Counted from the first letter of the stretch, positions 1 through 7,179 are shown. The stretch is DNA of 11,994 nt from JAHFUI01 sp041485905 (GCA_041485905.1 JBGPKK010000143.1:1-11994); one strand, 5' to 3'. Notes: a model not told the origin generated them from the sequence alone. Made by a program: numbers and translations.

Positions 1-438
1 GAGGCCGAGCATCAAATCATCACGGCCTATGTCGTGTATGACACACGGCCCAGCGATTCGGATCTGCTGATCCCCGCACTCGACGCGCACGAGCAACGAT
101 TGGGGCGCGTGCCCCGCCTGGTCGCCGGTGACGCGGCGTTCTACTCGGGCGCCAATGAGGCGGCGGCCCACGCGAAGGGCGTTACGCGCGTCTGCATTCC
201 CAATCGATCCACGAAGAGTGCCGAGCGGAAACGCGAGCAGAAAAAACGGTGGTTCAAGAACGGGCAGAAGTGGCGCACCGGGTGTGAGGGTCGCATCAGC
301 GTCGTCAAGCGGCGGCACGGACTCCATCGCTGTCGCTACAAAGGGGCCGACGGGATGAAACGCTGGGTCGGCCTCGGTGTCATCGCCGACAACCTGATCA
401 ACATCGGCCGCGTGCTGGCGACCCGCGCCGAGATCTGA
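1..438 (+). CDS. IS5/ISNCY-type DDE transposase, C-terminal part (5' end outside window)
   Basis: The frame is open from base 1 and ends at TGA 436-438, so this is the last ~145 codons of a transposase that cuts and joins insertion-sequence ends. Two DDE landmarks are visible: an Asp in the 'VAGDAAFYS' context (codon at 130) and a Glu in 'GCEGRISVVKRRHGL' (codon at 286). The latter is the usual place of the final catalytic Glu in IS4/IS5-type enzymes. The ending 'GLGVIADNLINIGRVLA' matches what I recall of the ISNCY/IS1202-like group, but the IS5 superfamily is the safer label. No frameshift is seen in the part present. A GTG at 34 could be mistaken for the start, but the homologous reading continues upstream of it. 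The first catalytic Asp, the left end and any terminal inverted repeat lie outside or were not found, so activity cannot be judged. Confidence 0.85.
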   Translation, partial: EAEHQIITAYVVYDTRPSDSDLLIPALDAHEQRLGRVPRLVAGDAAFYSGANEAAAHAKGVTRVCIPNRSTKSAERKREQKKRWFKNGQKWRTGCEGRISVVKRRHGLHRCRYKGADGMKRWVGLGVIADNLINIGRVLATRAEI

Positions 439-470
439 CCCTCCAGCCCGTCATCTCGTTCAAAGACTGA

Positions 471-500
471 CCCGCCGGCCCGTGCCGGCGGGTTTATTCT
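471..500 (+). terminator. Rho-independent terminator after the transposase
   Basis: A perfect 9-bp GC stem (CCCGCCGGC at 471-479, GCCGGCGGG at 484-492) with a 4-nt loop is followed by the T-rich stretch TTTATTCTTT. It lies 32 bp after the transposase stop and would end its transcript. The T tract is interrupted, so efficiency is uncertain. Confidence 0.7.
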
Positions 501-752
501 TTAGGGGCAGATCTGATCAAAGCCGGCATTTCGAATTTTGCGCCGGGAAGTAGTTAGGCGGGCGACGATCGCCCAGCGGAGGGGAGTGCGATGGCCCGGA
601 CGAAAGCCAAACAGGAAACTGTGAGCCCGAGAAAGACGGACCCGCGGCGAGCGGGCGTCATGACGGTCTGGCGCCCCTCCGTAACGGTCGCCCAGTTGAG
701 CCGCCGGGCGCATCCGATGACGTGTGTCAAACGCCCGTTCGGCCGTCCGCGG

Positions 753-777
753 TTGAAAAAGATTTCAAGTTTTTCAA
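753..777. repeat. AT-rich inverted repeat
   Basis: TTGAAAAA (753-760) and TTTTTCAA (770-777) are perfect inverted copies separated by 9 bases. It could be a weak bidirectional terminator or a protein-binding palindrome. No neighbouring gene decides between these. Confidence 0.4.
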
Positions 778-809
778 AGAAAATCTGATGACCCTAACGT
801 TCGCCAGTT

Positions 810-833
810 GGAGCCAGATTGGCGGCTGGCTCC
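810..833. repeat. 8-bp GC hairpin upstream of the DUF433 operon
   Basis: GGAGCCAG (810-817) pairs perfectly with CTGGCTCC (826-833) across an 8-nt loop. It sits about 90 bp before the DUF433 start. It could be an operator or a leader hairpin of the toxin-antitoxin transcript. There is no T tract after it, so it is not a standard terminator. Confidence 0.35.
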
Positions 834-922
834 GACAGCTCAAGGGCCTCCGAGAGGCCGCGTGACCGCGACGTGACGCCGCAATTGAGATCCCGTAAGC
901 TGAAGGCCGGAAGGAGAAGCCA

Positions 923-1156
923 ATGGCCTCGCTCGATTGGTCCCAGTGCCCGGCCGTGGAAAGCATCCCTGGCAAGGTCAGCGGGGCCTGGGTGTTCAAG
1001 GGCACCCGCACGCCTGTGGCGATCGTCTTCGAGAACCTGGAAGACGGAATGACCATTGACGAGGTGTTGGAGCAGTTCCCTGTCACGAGGGAGCAGGTCA
1101 AGGCCGTGCTCGAGTTCGCCGCCCGGAGTCTCGACGCGCCTATGCCCAGGCGCTGA
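923..1156 (+). CDS. DUF433-domain antitoxin
   Basis: This 77-codon protein has the DUF433 pattern. A beta-rich N-terminus 'SGAWVFKGTRTPVAIVFENLEDG' type segment (about residues 21-43) is followed by a helix-turn-helix-like part with 'TIDEVLEQFPVTREQVKAVLEFAA' features (about 44-67). DUF433 proteins are known small winged-helix-like DNA binders, usually encoded just before a DUF5615 PIN-like protein, and are taken to be the antitoxin and autorepressor of that pair. The start is set by AAGGAG at 911-916, 6 nt before the ATG. The stop overlaps the next ATG by one base (TGATG), so the genes are translationally coupled. The family call is firm; the antitoxin role comes from the arrangement. Confidence 0.85.
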   Translation: MASLDWSQCPAVESIPGKVSGAWVFKGTRTPVAIVFENLEDGMTIDEVLEQFPVTREQVKAVLEFAARSLDAPMPRR

Positions 1157-1482
1157 TGCGCATCCTCTTCGACAACGGTACGCCGAGAGGCGTCGCGAGC
1201 GCGCTACGGGGTCACACCGTCGAGGAAGCCCGCTCGCATGGCTGGGATACCCTTCGAAACGGCGAACTGCTCGACGCTGCGGAAGCCGCCGGATTCGATG
1301 TGTTCCTCACTACCGATCGGAACATCCGGCACCAACAGAATCTGACCGGTCGAAAAATCGCGGTCGTCGTCCTTGGCAAGGGCCGATGGAGGCTCATCAA
1401 GAACAGGCTTCCGGCGATTGCCGCGGCCCTGGCCGCAGCGACGCCCGGCAGCTTCGCCGAGGTTGAAATTCCGGTCGATTGA
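1156..1482 (+). CDS. DUF5615 PIN-like toxin
   Basis: This 108-residue protein is the usual length for the DUF5615 PIN-like group, putative Mg-dependent RNases that act as toxins. Visible acidic-site candidates are Asp6 in 'ILFDNGTP', the Glu/Asp of 'LLDAAEAAGFDVFLTTDRNI' (about residues 38-57), and the conserved 'RHQQNLTGRKIAVVVLG' segment that marks the subfamily. It starts inside the stop codon of the DUF433 gene (TGATG), as expected of a coupled toxin-antitoxin operon. The frame is intact to TGA 1480-1482. The target RNA is unknown. The PIN-like fold is family knowledge, and toxicity is inferred from pairing. Confidence 0.85.
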   Translation: MRILFDNGTPRGVASALRGHTVEEARSHGWDTLRNGELLDAAEAAGFDVFLTTDRNIRHQQNLTGRKIAVVVLGKGRWRLIKNRLPAIAAALAAATPGSFAEVEIPVD

Positions 1483-1688
1483 AGGGGCGGCACTGATCGC
1501 CGACGTGCCACATGTGGGCGGCTCGCCCCTGTGTCGCCTGCATCGCGGACGGCAAGGTGCGCCTGTGAACAGATGCCTTGAGCCCCTCGCTCTGGCGACT
1601 CGGTAGCGGCTTCGAATCGCATTCGAGCTGCAGGCCGTCCGCGAACACGGGGTTGCCTGGCAGGTGCGGAAAGTGGAATGGCAATCTC
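1483..1688. other. Intergenic stretch before the ApeA-like gene
   Basis: No gene is seen. The downstream reading frame is open through part of it from a TTG at 1578, but the added 37 residues (basic, Ser/Gly/Cys-rich) do not look like protein of this family. A short imperfect palindrome GCTTCGAATCGCATTCGAGC lies at about 1609-1630. It resembles a tRNA T-arm only loosely, and the rest of a tRNA is absent. Confidence 0.4.
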
Positions 1689-3062
1689 ATGGAATCCATT
1701 GACGGTTTCTGGTGGGACCCCAAGCATCCAGAGACTCGGTGGCCCGGAACCCTGAACTATAAGGGGCCTGAGGGCGCCGACCTCAAGCTGCTGCTCGAGC
1801 CGGTGCCCCTATCAGCCAACCTCCTTCGCCAAGTTTTCAGCAACGAAATCCGTGAATACGACGTGCTCCTCGGGGACTCCACGTCCGGCGAGAGGGTCAC
1901 ACTCCTCAAGGCGTTCAATCGTTCGACGGATAGCATCTTCGCCAACGCCGTGATCGTCGGATTTCACGCGGACGGCGCCGATCCATTGATTTCAACCGCA
2001 GCGGTCGTATTCCGGCATCTCGATGAGTGGTGGGACCGCGCTGCATTCTCCTCAGACGTCTCTTTGGGTTGGCCGAACCTGACCCTGCAATACAAGGAAC
2101 CCGACCCGATTGTGGTCTACGAGGACTCGGTCCTACGGATTTCCGTTTGTTCGGGGCTCACGGGATCGCACAAACGGAGGGAACACTCGTTGAGGGAAGA
2201 GATTCGCATTGAGATGAACGCTAGCTCGCCGCTTCCCTTAAGCGAGTTTCAATGGCGTGTCGATGCCTGCAAAGACTTATTGTCGGTGGCGTGTCACACC
2301 GTATGCCAAGTCGAGGAGCTTCGACTGCTACCTCCGAGGATCGATGGTGAATCTCGATTGGAGATGGGCCGTTTCCATGCTGTCCCTATCTTGTCCGACC
2401 GCGACGAGGAATCTCGAATGTGGCCGGATCTGTTGTTTCATTGCGGCGATATTCGTGACCACACTCAAGCGATCTTTACAGCGTGGTTGCAGTGCGCGCG
2501 GTCTCTCCTGGTTGTGCGGAGCCTGTATCTGAGCGCCGTCTACGGCAAGGCCTTTCTTGAAGTGAAATTGCTTCATTTGACGCAGGCCGTCGAGGCGTAC
2601 CATCGGCGATGCTACGACGGGCTTTACATGGACGAGCAGGACTTTGCCACGCGGGTAGCCGACGTACTCAGGGCCGCTATCCCGACAGGGCTGGACCCGC
2701 CCCTTCGCGACTCCCTGAACAATCGAGTCAAGTACGGCAACGAATACTCGTTTGTGAAGCGCCTTACGGTCTTGGTCACGGAGCACGAGGCTGCACTCAC
2801 GGCCGTCACGCGGAATCCTCGCAAATGGTTAAAGAAGACTTCCGATCGTCGTAACTCATTCACGCATCATCCAGTGATCGATGGCCAACTTCATTCGATC
2901 GATCGAGAGGAGATCATCTGCTGCAATTACGTACTGCAGGCGTTGTTGGAGTTCTGTTTTCTCAAATCCATGGGGATGACGTCGGCGCAAATCACGGCGC
3001 TCGCGGCGCGCTGCGCGAAGTACGGCAGCATCAAGCGGCGGTTCTTCGCTGACCAGAAGTGA
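1689..3062 (+). CDS. ApeA-like HEPN-domain protein, candidate anti-phage effector
   Basis: This 457-residue protein has two parts. The N-terminus, from 'GFWWDPKHPETRWPGTLNY' (about residues 5-23) to about residue 290, matches what I recall of the ApeA N-terminal domain: Trp-rich start, 'PGTL', then a beta-rich body. The C-terminal ~160 residues look like an ApeA-type HEPN domain. They carry the ribonuclease motif RNxxxH as R388-N389-SFT-H393, within 'SDRRNSFTHH'. HEPN proteins with this motif cut RNA, and ApeA is a known single-gene abortive phage defence, so an infection-triggered RNase is the likely role. I chose ATG 1689 because family-like sequence begins there; the frame is open further up to TTG 1578, and the ribosome site (GGAAAGTGGA region) is weak. 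Codons look less GC-biased than in neighbours, in keeping with transfer. It sits between a toxin-antitoxin pair and a dead insertion sequence. Confidence 0.7.
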   Translation: MESIDGFWWDPKHPETRWPGTLNYKGPEGADLKLLLEPVPLSANLLRQVFSNEIREYDVLLGDSTSGERVTLLKAFNRSTDSIFANAVIVGFHADGADPLISTAAVVFRHLDEWWDRAAFSSDVSLGWPNLTLQYKEPDPIVVYEDSVLRISVCSGLTGSHKRREHSLREEIRIEMNASSPLPLSEFQWRVDACKDLLSVACHTVCQVEELRLLPPRIDGESRLEMGRFHAVPILSDRDEESRMWPDLLFHCGDIRDHTQAIFTAWLQCARSLLVVRSLYLSAVYGKAFLEVKLLHLTQAVEAYHRRCYDGLYMDEQDFATRVADVLRAAIPTGLDPPLRDSLNNRVKYGNEYSFVKRLTVLVTEHEAALTAVTRNPRKWLKKTSDRRNSFTHHPVIDGQLHSIDREEIICCNYVLQALLEFCFLKSMGMTSAQITALAARCAKYGSIKRRFFADQK

Positions 3063-3230
3063 TCAACGCCGTAGTCCCCGATGTGAGGATCGACGCTATT
3101 CTTCTTCGATGGACACCCCTTTAGGAGTCGTAGCATAGCGGCATCCGGGTCTCTCTGATCCGACTTTTATCTGCCCAGCGTGACATGGAGGCATTGAACA
3201 CAGCCGGGGTAAACACCACCGGCTACCAGA

Positions 3231-4122
3231 GCGACGGGGTGTAGTTCGCGCACGATCGCGTTGTGGAAGGGCCGGTTCAGGCGCACGGGCTCGACGGCTT
3301 GCGGGGCCCGTCACCGCGGGTCGAAGCGGACCGTGCTGACCTCGCGCTTGGAAGCGCGGATCCTCGCGTGGACGCGCGGGGCCCCGCCGCATGGCGCCAC
3401 CCATTGGTCGACGCGGTCGCTCGGCCGCACACTGGGGGTGCAGCATACGATCATCGCGCGCGCCTGGCAGCACGCGGACCTGCAACCGCATCGCCTCGAG
3501 CGCTACATGCGGTCGACCGATCCCGCCTTCGAAACGAAAGCGGCCGACGTGATCGGCTTATATCTCGATCCCCCGCAGCACGCGGTCGTGTTCTCCATGG
3601 ACGAGAAGACCGCGATTCAGGCGCTGAACCGGCTCGATCCCGTGTTGCCGATGTCGCCGGGGCGCGCGGAACGGCATGGGTTTGAGTACTACCGGCACGG
3701 CACACTGTCGCTGTATGCCGCGTTGAACACGCAGACCGGTGAGGTGCTTGGCCACACGGCCCCCCGGCACACGAGTGACGCGTTTGTGGCGTTTCTCCAG
3801 TCGGTGGTCGACACGCAGCTCCGCCGGCGCGAGGTCCACATCATCGTCGACAACTTGTCCGCCCACAAAACGCAGAAGGTGCGGACGTTCCTGGTGGCCC
3901 ATCCATCCGTTCGTCCGCCTGCACTACACGCCGACCTACTCGTCGTGGCTGAATCAAGTGGAACTCTGGTTCGGGAAGATCGAGCGCGATGTCATTGCGC
4001 GGAGCATCTTCACCTCGGTCACCGATCTGCGCCGCAAGTTGATGCGCTATATCAAGCATTACAACAAGACCGCGAAGCCGTTTCGCTGGTCCTATGCCGA
4101 CCCGTCACGGAGAATCGCATGA
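3231..4122 (+). pseudogene. IS630-family transposase, multiply frameshifted
   Basis: Homology to IS630/Tc1-type DDE transposases runs through several frames. It begins as 'SSRTIALWKGRF' (3243-3278), continues with 'QAHGLDGLRG' one frame back (about 3278-3307), then returns to the first frame for 'RHRGSKRT' to about 3900. The end, 'VRLHYTPTYSSWLNQVELWFGKIERD' type sequence up to TGA 4120-4122, lies in the next frame. The catalytic Asp codons are at 3600 ('SMDEKTAIQ') and 3849 ('IIVDNLSAHKT'), and the Glu is at 3961 ('NQVELWF'), beyond the break. The last shift coincides with a tandem CATCCATC at 3900-3907. The first part of the N-terminal helix-turn-helix is not recognisable. No terminal inverted repeats or TA duplications could be placed, so the element is dead and its edges are unknown. 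Confidence 0.85.
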
Positions 4123-4177
4123 CCGCTGTACAAATCGATCGTACGGTCCACTAGTTTCCCTCGATCGGGAATCCTCA

Positions 4178-4342
4178 TTACCTCGGCTCGGACCCTGACG
4201 GCTTACTGTACCCGCTTACATCGATTTCAGCGGCTCTTTGTACACTACTTCCGCCCTCAACCTGCGAGTTCGCTTTCGGCTTAAGATCCTTAACCGTGAT
4301 TTTTTTCCGATTCTTCTTTGCCTTTTTGATGTCCTTTTTCAT
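4178..4342 (-). CDS. 54-residue Lys-rich peptide with double-glycine-like leader
   Basis: A perfect AGGAGG (4348-4353, minus strand) lies 5 nt before ATG 4340-4342, which marks a real start. The 54-residue product opens with a strongly basic segment (MKKDIKKAKKNRKK), then 'ITVKDLKPKANSQVEGG' ending at Gly30-Gly31. The remaining 23 residues are polar, with one Tyr, three Pro/Gly-rich turns and no Cys. The order 'L/V-x-DL-x-P-x(n)-V-x-GG' resembles leaders that C39-type peptidase transporters cut after GG in bacteriocin-like or other ribosomal peptides. No transporter or modifying enzyme is in the window, so this is a resemblance only. The frame is continuous with the TPR remnant upstream, so it may also be the tail of that gene. 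Codons are more AT-rich (many AAA/AAG) than in neighbours. Confidence 0.5.
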   Translation of the reverse strand: MKKDIKKAKKNRKKITVKDLKPKANSQVEGGSSVQRAAEIDVSGYSKPSGSEPR

Positions 4343-4488
4343 GGAATCCTCCTGCTTATTAAGTTTGCGCATCAGCCGAGCGGAGTTCTTCAGGACGACG
4401 CGGGCGTTGGGGTGCGTGTTCCCAAGTCTCCGTTTAAAGATCGCAAGAGAGCGCCGGTAGAGCGGCTCGGCCTCGGCATGCGAGCCTG
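4343..4488 (-). pseudogene. TPR-protein C-terminal remnant
   Basis: From about 4480 down, the minus strand encodes 'AEAEPLYRRSLAIFKRRLG' followed by 'THPNARVVLKNSARLMRKL'. This is the hallmark of TPR_12-type repeats ('AEAEPLYRRALAI..LGPDHP') found in large bacterial tetratricopeptide proteins. Only about one and a half repeats remain and there is no start of its own. Upstream it joins directly to wbqC-derived sequence, and downstream its frame runs into the 54-residue peptide. It is best read as the left-over 3' end of a larger gene after a deletion or insertion. Confidence 0.7.
4348..4353 (-). promoter_or_regulatory. Consensus Shine-Dalgarno of the 54-residue peptide
   Basis: On the minus strand the bases read AGGAGG, followed by ATTCC and ATG. 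It is the best ribosome site in the window, and it decides the start of the small gene against the longer in-frame reading. Confidence 0.7.
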
Positions 4489-4502
4489 AGACGATAGGAA
4501 GC

Positions 4503-5045
4503 ATTAGCGGGGTGTCCACAGCTTCGGGCGGACGGCCCGGAAATATAGGACTTCGCCCCAGCCTGCCGGCAGATACCAATGAGCCGCTCCGTCTTGCCCT
4601 TGAGCAGCTCGTAGTCCATCGACCAGGAGAGCTTGGTGTCGATGCCAAGAATCTCGCAAATCGTCTGGATCCATGTGTAGTTGATCGCACTGAGGTGGGT
4701 ATCCTGGCGCCCGAGGTACAGATGTTCGAAGGCGTCGGCATACCTGCTGAAGTACCGAGCACGCGCGTAGTTGGCTGCAACGGTCTTCCAGTGTTGAACG
4801 CCCCACGACGGTTCGCTGACAGTCATGTCCTTGACGGGGTCAAGATACTTGGCTTTCGTGTTGACGGGTATCGTCAACCAGGCCGGTCCGCGCGGCGTCT
4901 TGATGCGATTTCGGTTCCGCCAGTCGCGCCGCGTGAACTGCACGTCGTCGAACAAGACGAATTCGTCGACTGAGTGTATGAGATCGAAGTAGCCCTTCCA
5001 CGGTACATAACCGGATTGAACGATGGCTATACGCATGGTCGACAC
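4503..5045 (-). pseudogene. WbqC-like family gene, truncated
   Basis: The minus strand encodes 'MRIAIVQSGYVPWKGYF' (ATG at 5036, with an alternative ATG at 5045) and then 'DEFVLFDDVQFTRRDWRNRNRIKT', the opening of WbqC-like proteins. These are found in surface-polysaccharide gene clusters; their exact reaction is not settled. Homology is unbroken for about 172 residues to 'AGAKSYISGPSA' (about 4530). There a ~2-nt loss shifts the frame ('VDTPLMLP' is then read in the next frame to about 4503), after which TPR sequence begins. A full WbqC protein needs about 50 more residues, so this copy lacks its C-terminus and is probably inactive. A second, shorter remnant of the same family lies at 7180-7345 in the opposite direction. 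Confidence 0.8.
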
Positions 5046-5173
5046 TCGATTCTCTCACAGAGAGTGCCACGGGCTGTCGCGCGTGGAGACTTCGTGACAA
5101 TGGCGGTCTTTTGACCGACACTGTGCCCGTCCGGGTGCTTCCCCAATTTCACTTCGCCCAGGAAGGTTCAACC

Positions 5174-7117
5174 ATGCGGCGTGTCATCGCTCGCGTCTCC
5201 ACCGTCTTGCTGTGCCTGCTCTCAGCCACGGCCCTCCACGCCCAACCAGCGCCCTCGTCCGCGGTGACGGCGGTCCCGCGGCTGGTGCGCGTGACCAGCA
5301 CGTTTGTGCCAGCGAATGGCCGGCCCGCCGCGCCAGTGGAGGCCGTGACGATGGCGATCTACGCCGAGGAGACCGGGGGCGCGCCGCTCTGGCAAGAAAC
5401 GCAGTACGTGGCCGTGGATGCGGACGGGCGTTACACGGTGCTGCTGGGGGCAACCCTGACCGATGGGCTACCGCTGGACCTGTTCGGCTCCGGGGACGCG
5501 CGCTGGCTGGGGCGGCGCTTCGAGCGACCCGGCGAAGGCGAGCAGGCGCGCGTGCTGCTGGCGAGCGTCCCCTATGCGCTGAAAGCGTCGGACGCGGACA
5601 CCCTGGGGGGACGGCCGCCCTCGGCGTACCTGCTGGCGGCACCGGGCGCGAGTGCCGGCGCGGGCGCGACGGGCGCCGGAGCGGCCGGCACGGCCAAGAC
5701 TTCGTCCGGGTCGGTGGTGCCGGCCCTGAGTGCCGGCACGGCCAACTTCGTCGGGAAGTTCGTGGACACCACCGACCTGGGCAATTCGGCGATCTATGAG
5801 GCCGGAGGCCTGGTCGGGGTCAACACCACGACGCCGTTTGACGTCGTGCACGCCAGGTTCACGAACACCGCCGGCACCATGACCGGCTACGCGGTGCAGA
5901 ATCTGGGCAGTACGGGGTATTCCGGCATGCTCTTCTACGACCAGACCGGCGCACTGGGTCAGTTCCAGGGGTTCAACAATTCCACGCACGAATACCGCAT
6001 CAACAACATCGCGTCCAGCGGCTCGATCAATTTCATGATCGGCAGCAGTTCGAAGTTCAACGTCGCGAACAACGGTTTCATCGGCATCGGCACGACCGGC
6101 CCAACGGGGAAACTGCAGGTCAATGGCGGCGTCCGCGCTCGCGGCGGCGCTCCGGGCGGATTCGGTGTGAACGACAATGGCTATGCGTTCACCGGTGGCG
6201 GCGGGGACGACGACTCCGGCATGTTCAGTTCGGCGGACGGGCAGCTTGAGTTCTATACCAACAATAACGAAATAATGCGTCTGACCCCCGCGGGCAGGGT
6301 CGGCATCGGCACCTCAACGCCCGGAGTGGCGCTGGACGTGGTAGGCGGCGGGACTGTCAACAACGCTGCTCCTGCTTCGTACTTCTATCCGACGGGAGGA
6401 CTCGTCACAGGCTACACGGGAATTTTCTCCCCCGTATCCATCAGAGCGAGCGGCCAGATTGTAGCCAACTTGTTTGGGGCCGTTTCCGACGAGCGGATCA
6501 AAAACATCCAGGGCCGTTCGAACAGCGCGGCGGATCTCCGCAAGCTGCTCGGCATCGAGGTCACCGACTTCCTCTTCAAGGATGTTGTCGAAAAAGGCAG
6601 CCGTCCGCAGAAGAAGGTCATCGCGCAGCAGGTGGAAAAGGTCTTTCCCGAAGCCGTGAGCAACGCCACCGATGTCGTGCCGGACATTTACCAGAAGGCT
6701 CCCATCAACAACGGCTGGGTCGCGTTGGCGACGGACTTGAAAGTCGGCGACCGGGTGCGTCTGGTCACCGAGAAGGGCCATCGGGCCGTCCATGAGGTGC
6801 TGGAGGCCAAGAAGGACAAGTTCCGCACCGACTTCGCTGAGGATGCCGGTCAGGTCTTCGTCTATGGCCGCGAAGTGAAGGACTTCCGCGTCGTGGACTA
6901 CGAGGCGATCGCTATGCTCAACGTCTCCGCCACGCAGGAGATGAACCGCCGCATGGAGAAGCAGGCGGAGGAGATAAGCCAGCAGGCGACGCGCATCGCG
7001 GAACTGGAGACGCAGGCGTCAGAAGTCGCCCTGCTGCGGCGGCAGATCGCCGACCTGCAAGCCGCCGTGCGCACGTCGGGGCGGCTCGAGTCGACTCGAT
7101 TGGCCACGGCGAAGTAG
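5174..7117 (+). CDS. Exported S74-chaperone (tail-fiber-type) surface protein
   Basis: The start is ATG 5174, with AGGAAGG at 5160-5166. The frame is open to 5111, but a clean signal peptide (MRRVIARVSTVLLCLLSATALHA, cut near residue 23) begins at 5174. The 647-residue product has a beta-rich N-domain (about 30-155), a Gly/Ala linker (about 160-185), modules with 'VGVNTTTP', 'IGIGTTGP' and 'VGIGTSTP' near residues 213, 302 and 376, then a peptidase S74 intramolecular chaperone domain from 'VSDERIKNI'. Ser438 and Lys443 (S-x4-K spacing) fit the autocleavage dyad known from phage endosialidases. 'KKVIAQQVEKVFPEAV' is the other S74 hallmark. A 'VGDRVRLVTEKGHRAVHEVLEA' insert follows (about 540-560), then a C-terminal coiled coil of heptad type (about 595-635). 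The likely role is a trimeric secreted or outer-surface fibre. It stands alone between two wbqC remnants. The signal peptide argues against a phage tail fibre. Confidence 0.8.
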   Translation: MRRVIARVSTVLLCLLSATALHAQPAPSSAVTAVPRLVRVTSTFVPANGRPAAPVEAVTMAIYAEETGGAPLWQETQYVAVDADGRYTVLLGATLTDGLPLDLFGSGDARWLGRRFERPGEGEQARVLLASVPYALKASDADTLGGRPPSAYLLAAPGASAGAGATGAGAAGTAKTSSGSVVPALSAGTANFVGKFVDTTDLGNSAIYEAGGLVGVNTTTPFDVVHARFTNTAGTMTGYAVQNLGSTGYSGMLFYDQTGALGQFQGFNNSTHEYRINNIASSGSINFMIGSSSKFNVANNGFIGIGTTGPTGKLQVNGGVRARGGAPGGFGVNDNGYAFTGGGGDDDSGMFSSADGQLEFYTNNNEIMRLTPAGRVGIGTSTPGVALDVVGGGTVNNAAPASYFYPTGGLVTGYTGIFSPVSIRASGQIVANLFGAVSDERIKNIQGRSNSAADLRKLLGIEVTDFLFKDVVEKGSRPQKKVIAQQVEKVFPEAVSNATDVVPDIYQKAPINNGWVALATDLKVGDRVRLVTEKGHRAVHEVLEAKKDKFRTDFAEDAGQVFVYGREVKDFRVVDYEAIAMLNVSATQEMNRRMEKQAEEISQQATRIAELETQASEVALLRRQIADLQAAVRTSGRLESTRLATAK

Positions 7118-7179
7118 ACCCAGAGGACGCTCCGTCGCGCCGGGGGTGCGTGATATGCTGGCGCATTCCCGGCGCCCAC

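Larger units (their letters stand above)
501..910. other. Gene-free stretch with several inverted repeats
   Basis: No convincing gene lies between the transposase and the toxin-antitoxin pair. A 65-codon plus-strand ORF (591-788) has an SD-like GGAGGGG upstream, but its product is short, Arg/Lys-rich and unrecognised, so it is only a weak possibility. Three inverted repeats are visible: GGGCGA/TCGCCC at 560-574, TTGAAAAA/TTTTTCAA at 753-777 and GGAGCCAG/CTGGCTCC at 810-833. The 745-790 patch is clearly more AT-rich than its surroundings. The stretch may hold the outer end of the upstream insertion sequence and the promoter of the following operon, but neither can be placed. Confidence 0.5.

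Noticed and set aside
591..788. 65-codon ORF with an SD-like GGAGGGG
   Set aside because: No family is recognised, the composition is basic and random-looking, and it runs through an inverted repeat. It is kept only as a note in the gap entry.
1600..1650. tRNA-like fragment (TTCGAATC with a palindrome)
   Set aside because: No acceptor stem, D-arm or anticodon arm can be drawn around it.
1578..1688. TTG start giving a 494-residue ApeA-like protein
   Set aside because: The extra 37 residues do not resemble the family, and the recognisable N-terminus begins right after ATG 1689.
3096..3491. 131-codon minus-strand ORF
   Set aside because: It overlaps the IS630 remnant and the upstream gap, and its Arg/Pro-rich product fits an antisense shadow.
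5111..5173. Upstream GTG/TTG extension of the S74 protein
   Set aside because: The signal peptide and the AGGAAGG ribosome site both point to ATG 5174.
5184..5989. Long minus-strand and second plus-strand ORFs in the S74 gene
   Set aside because: They are Arg/Pro/Ala-rich frames opposite or offset to a gene with clear domains and a signal peptide.
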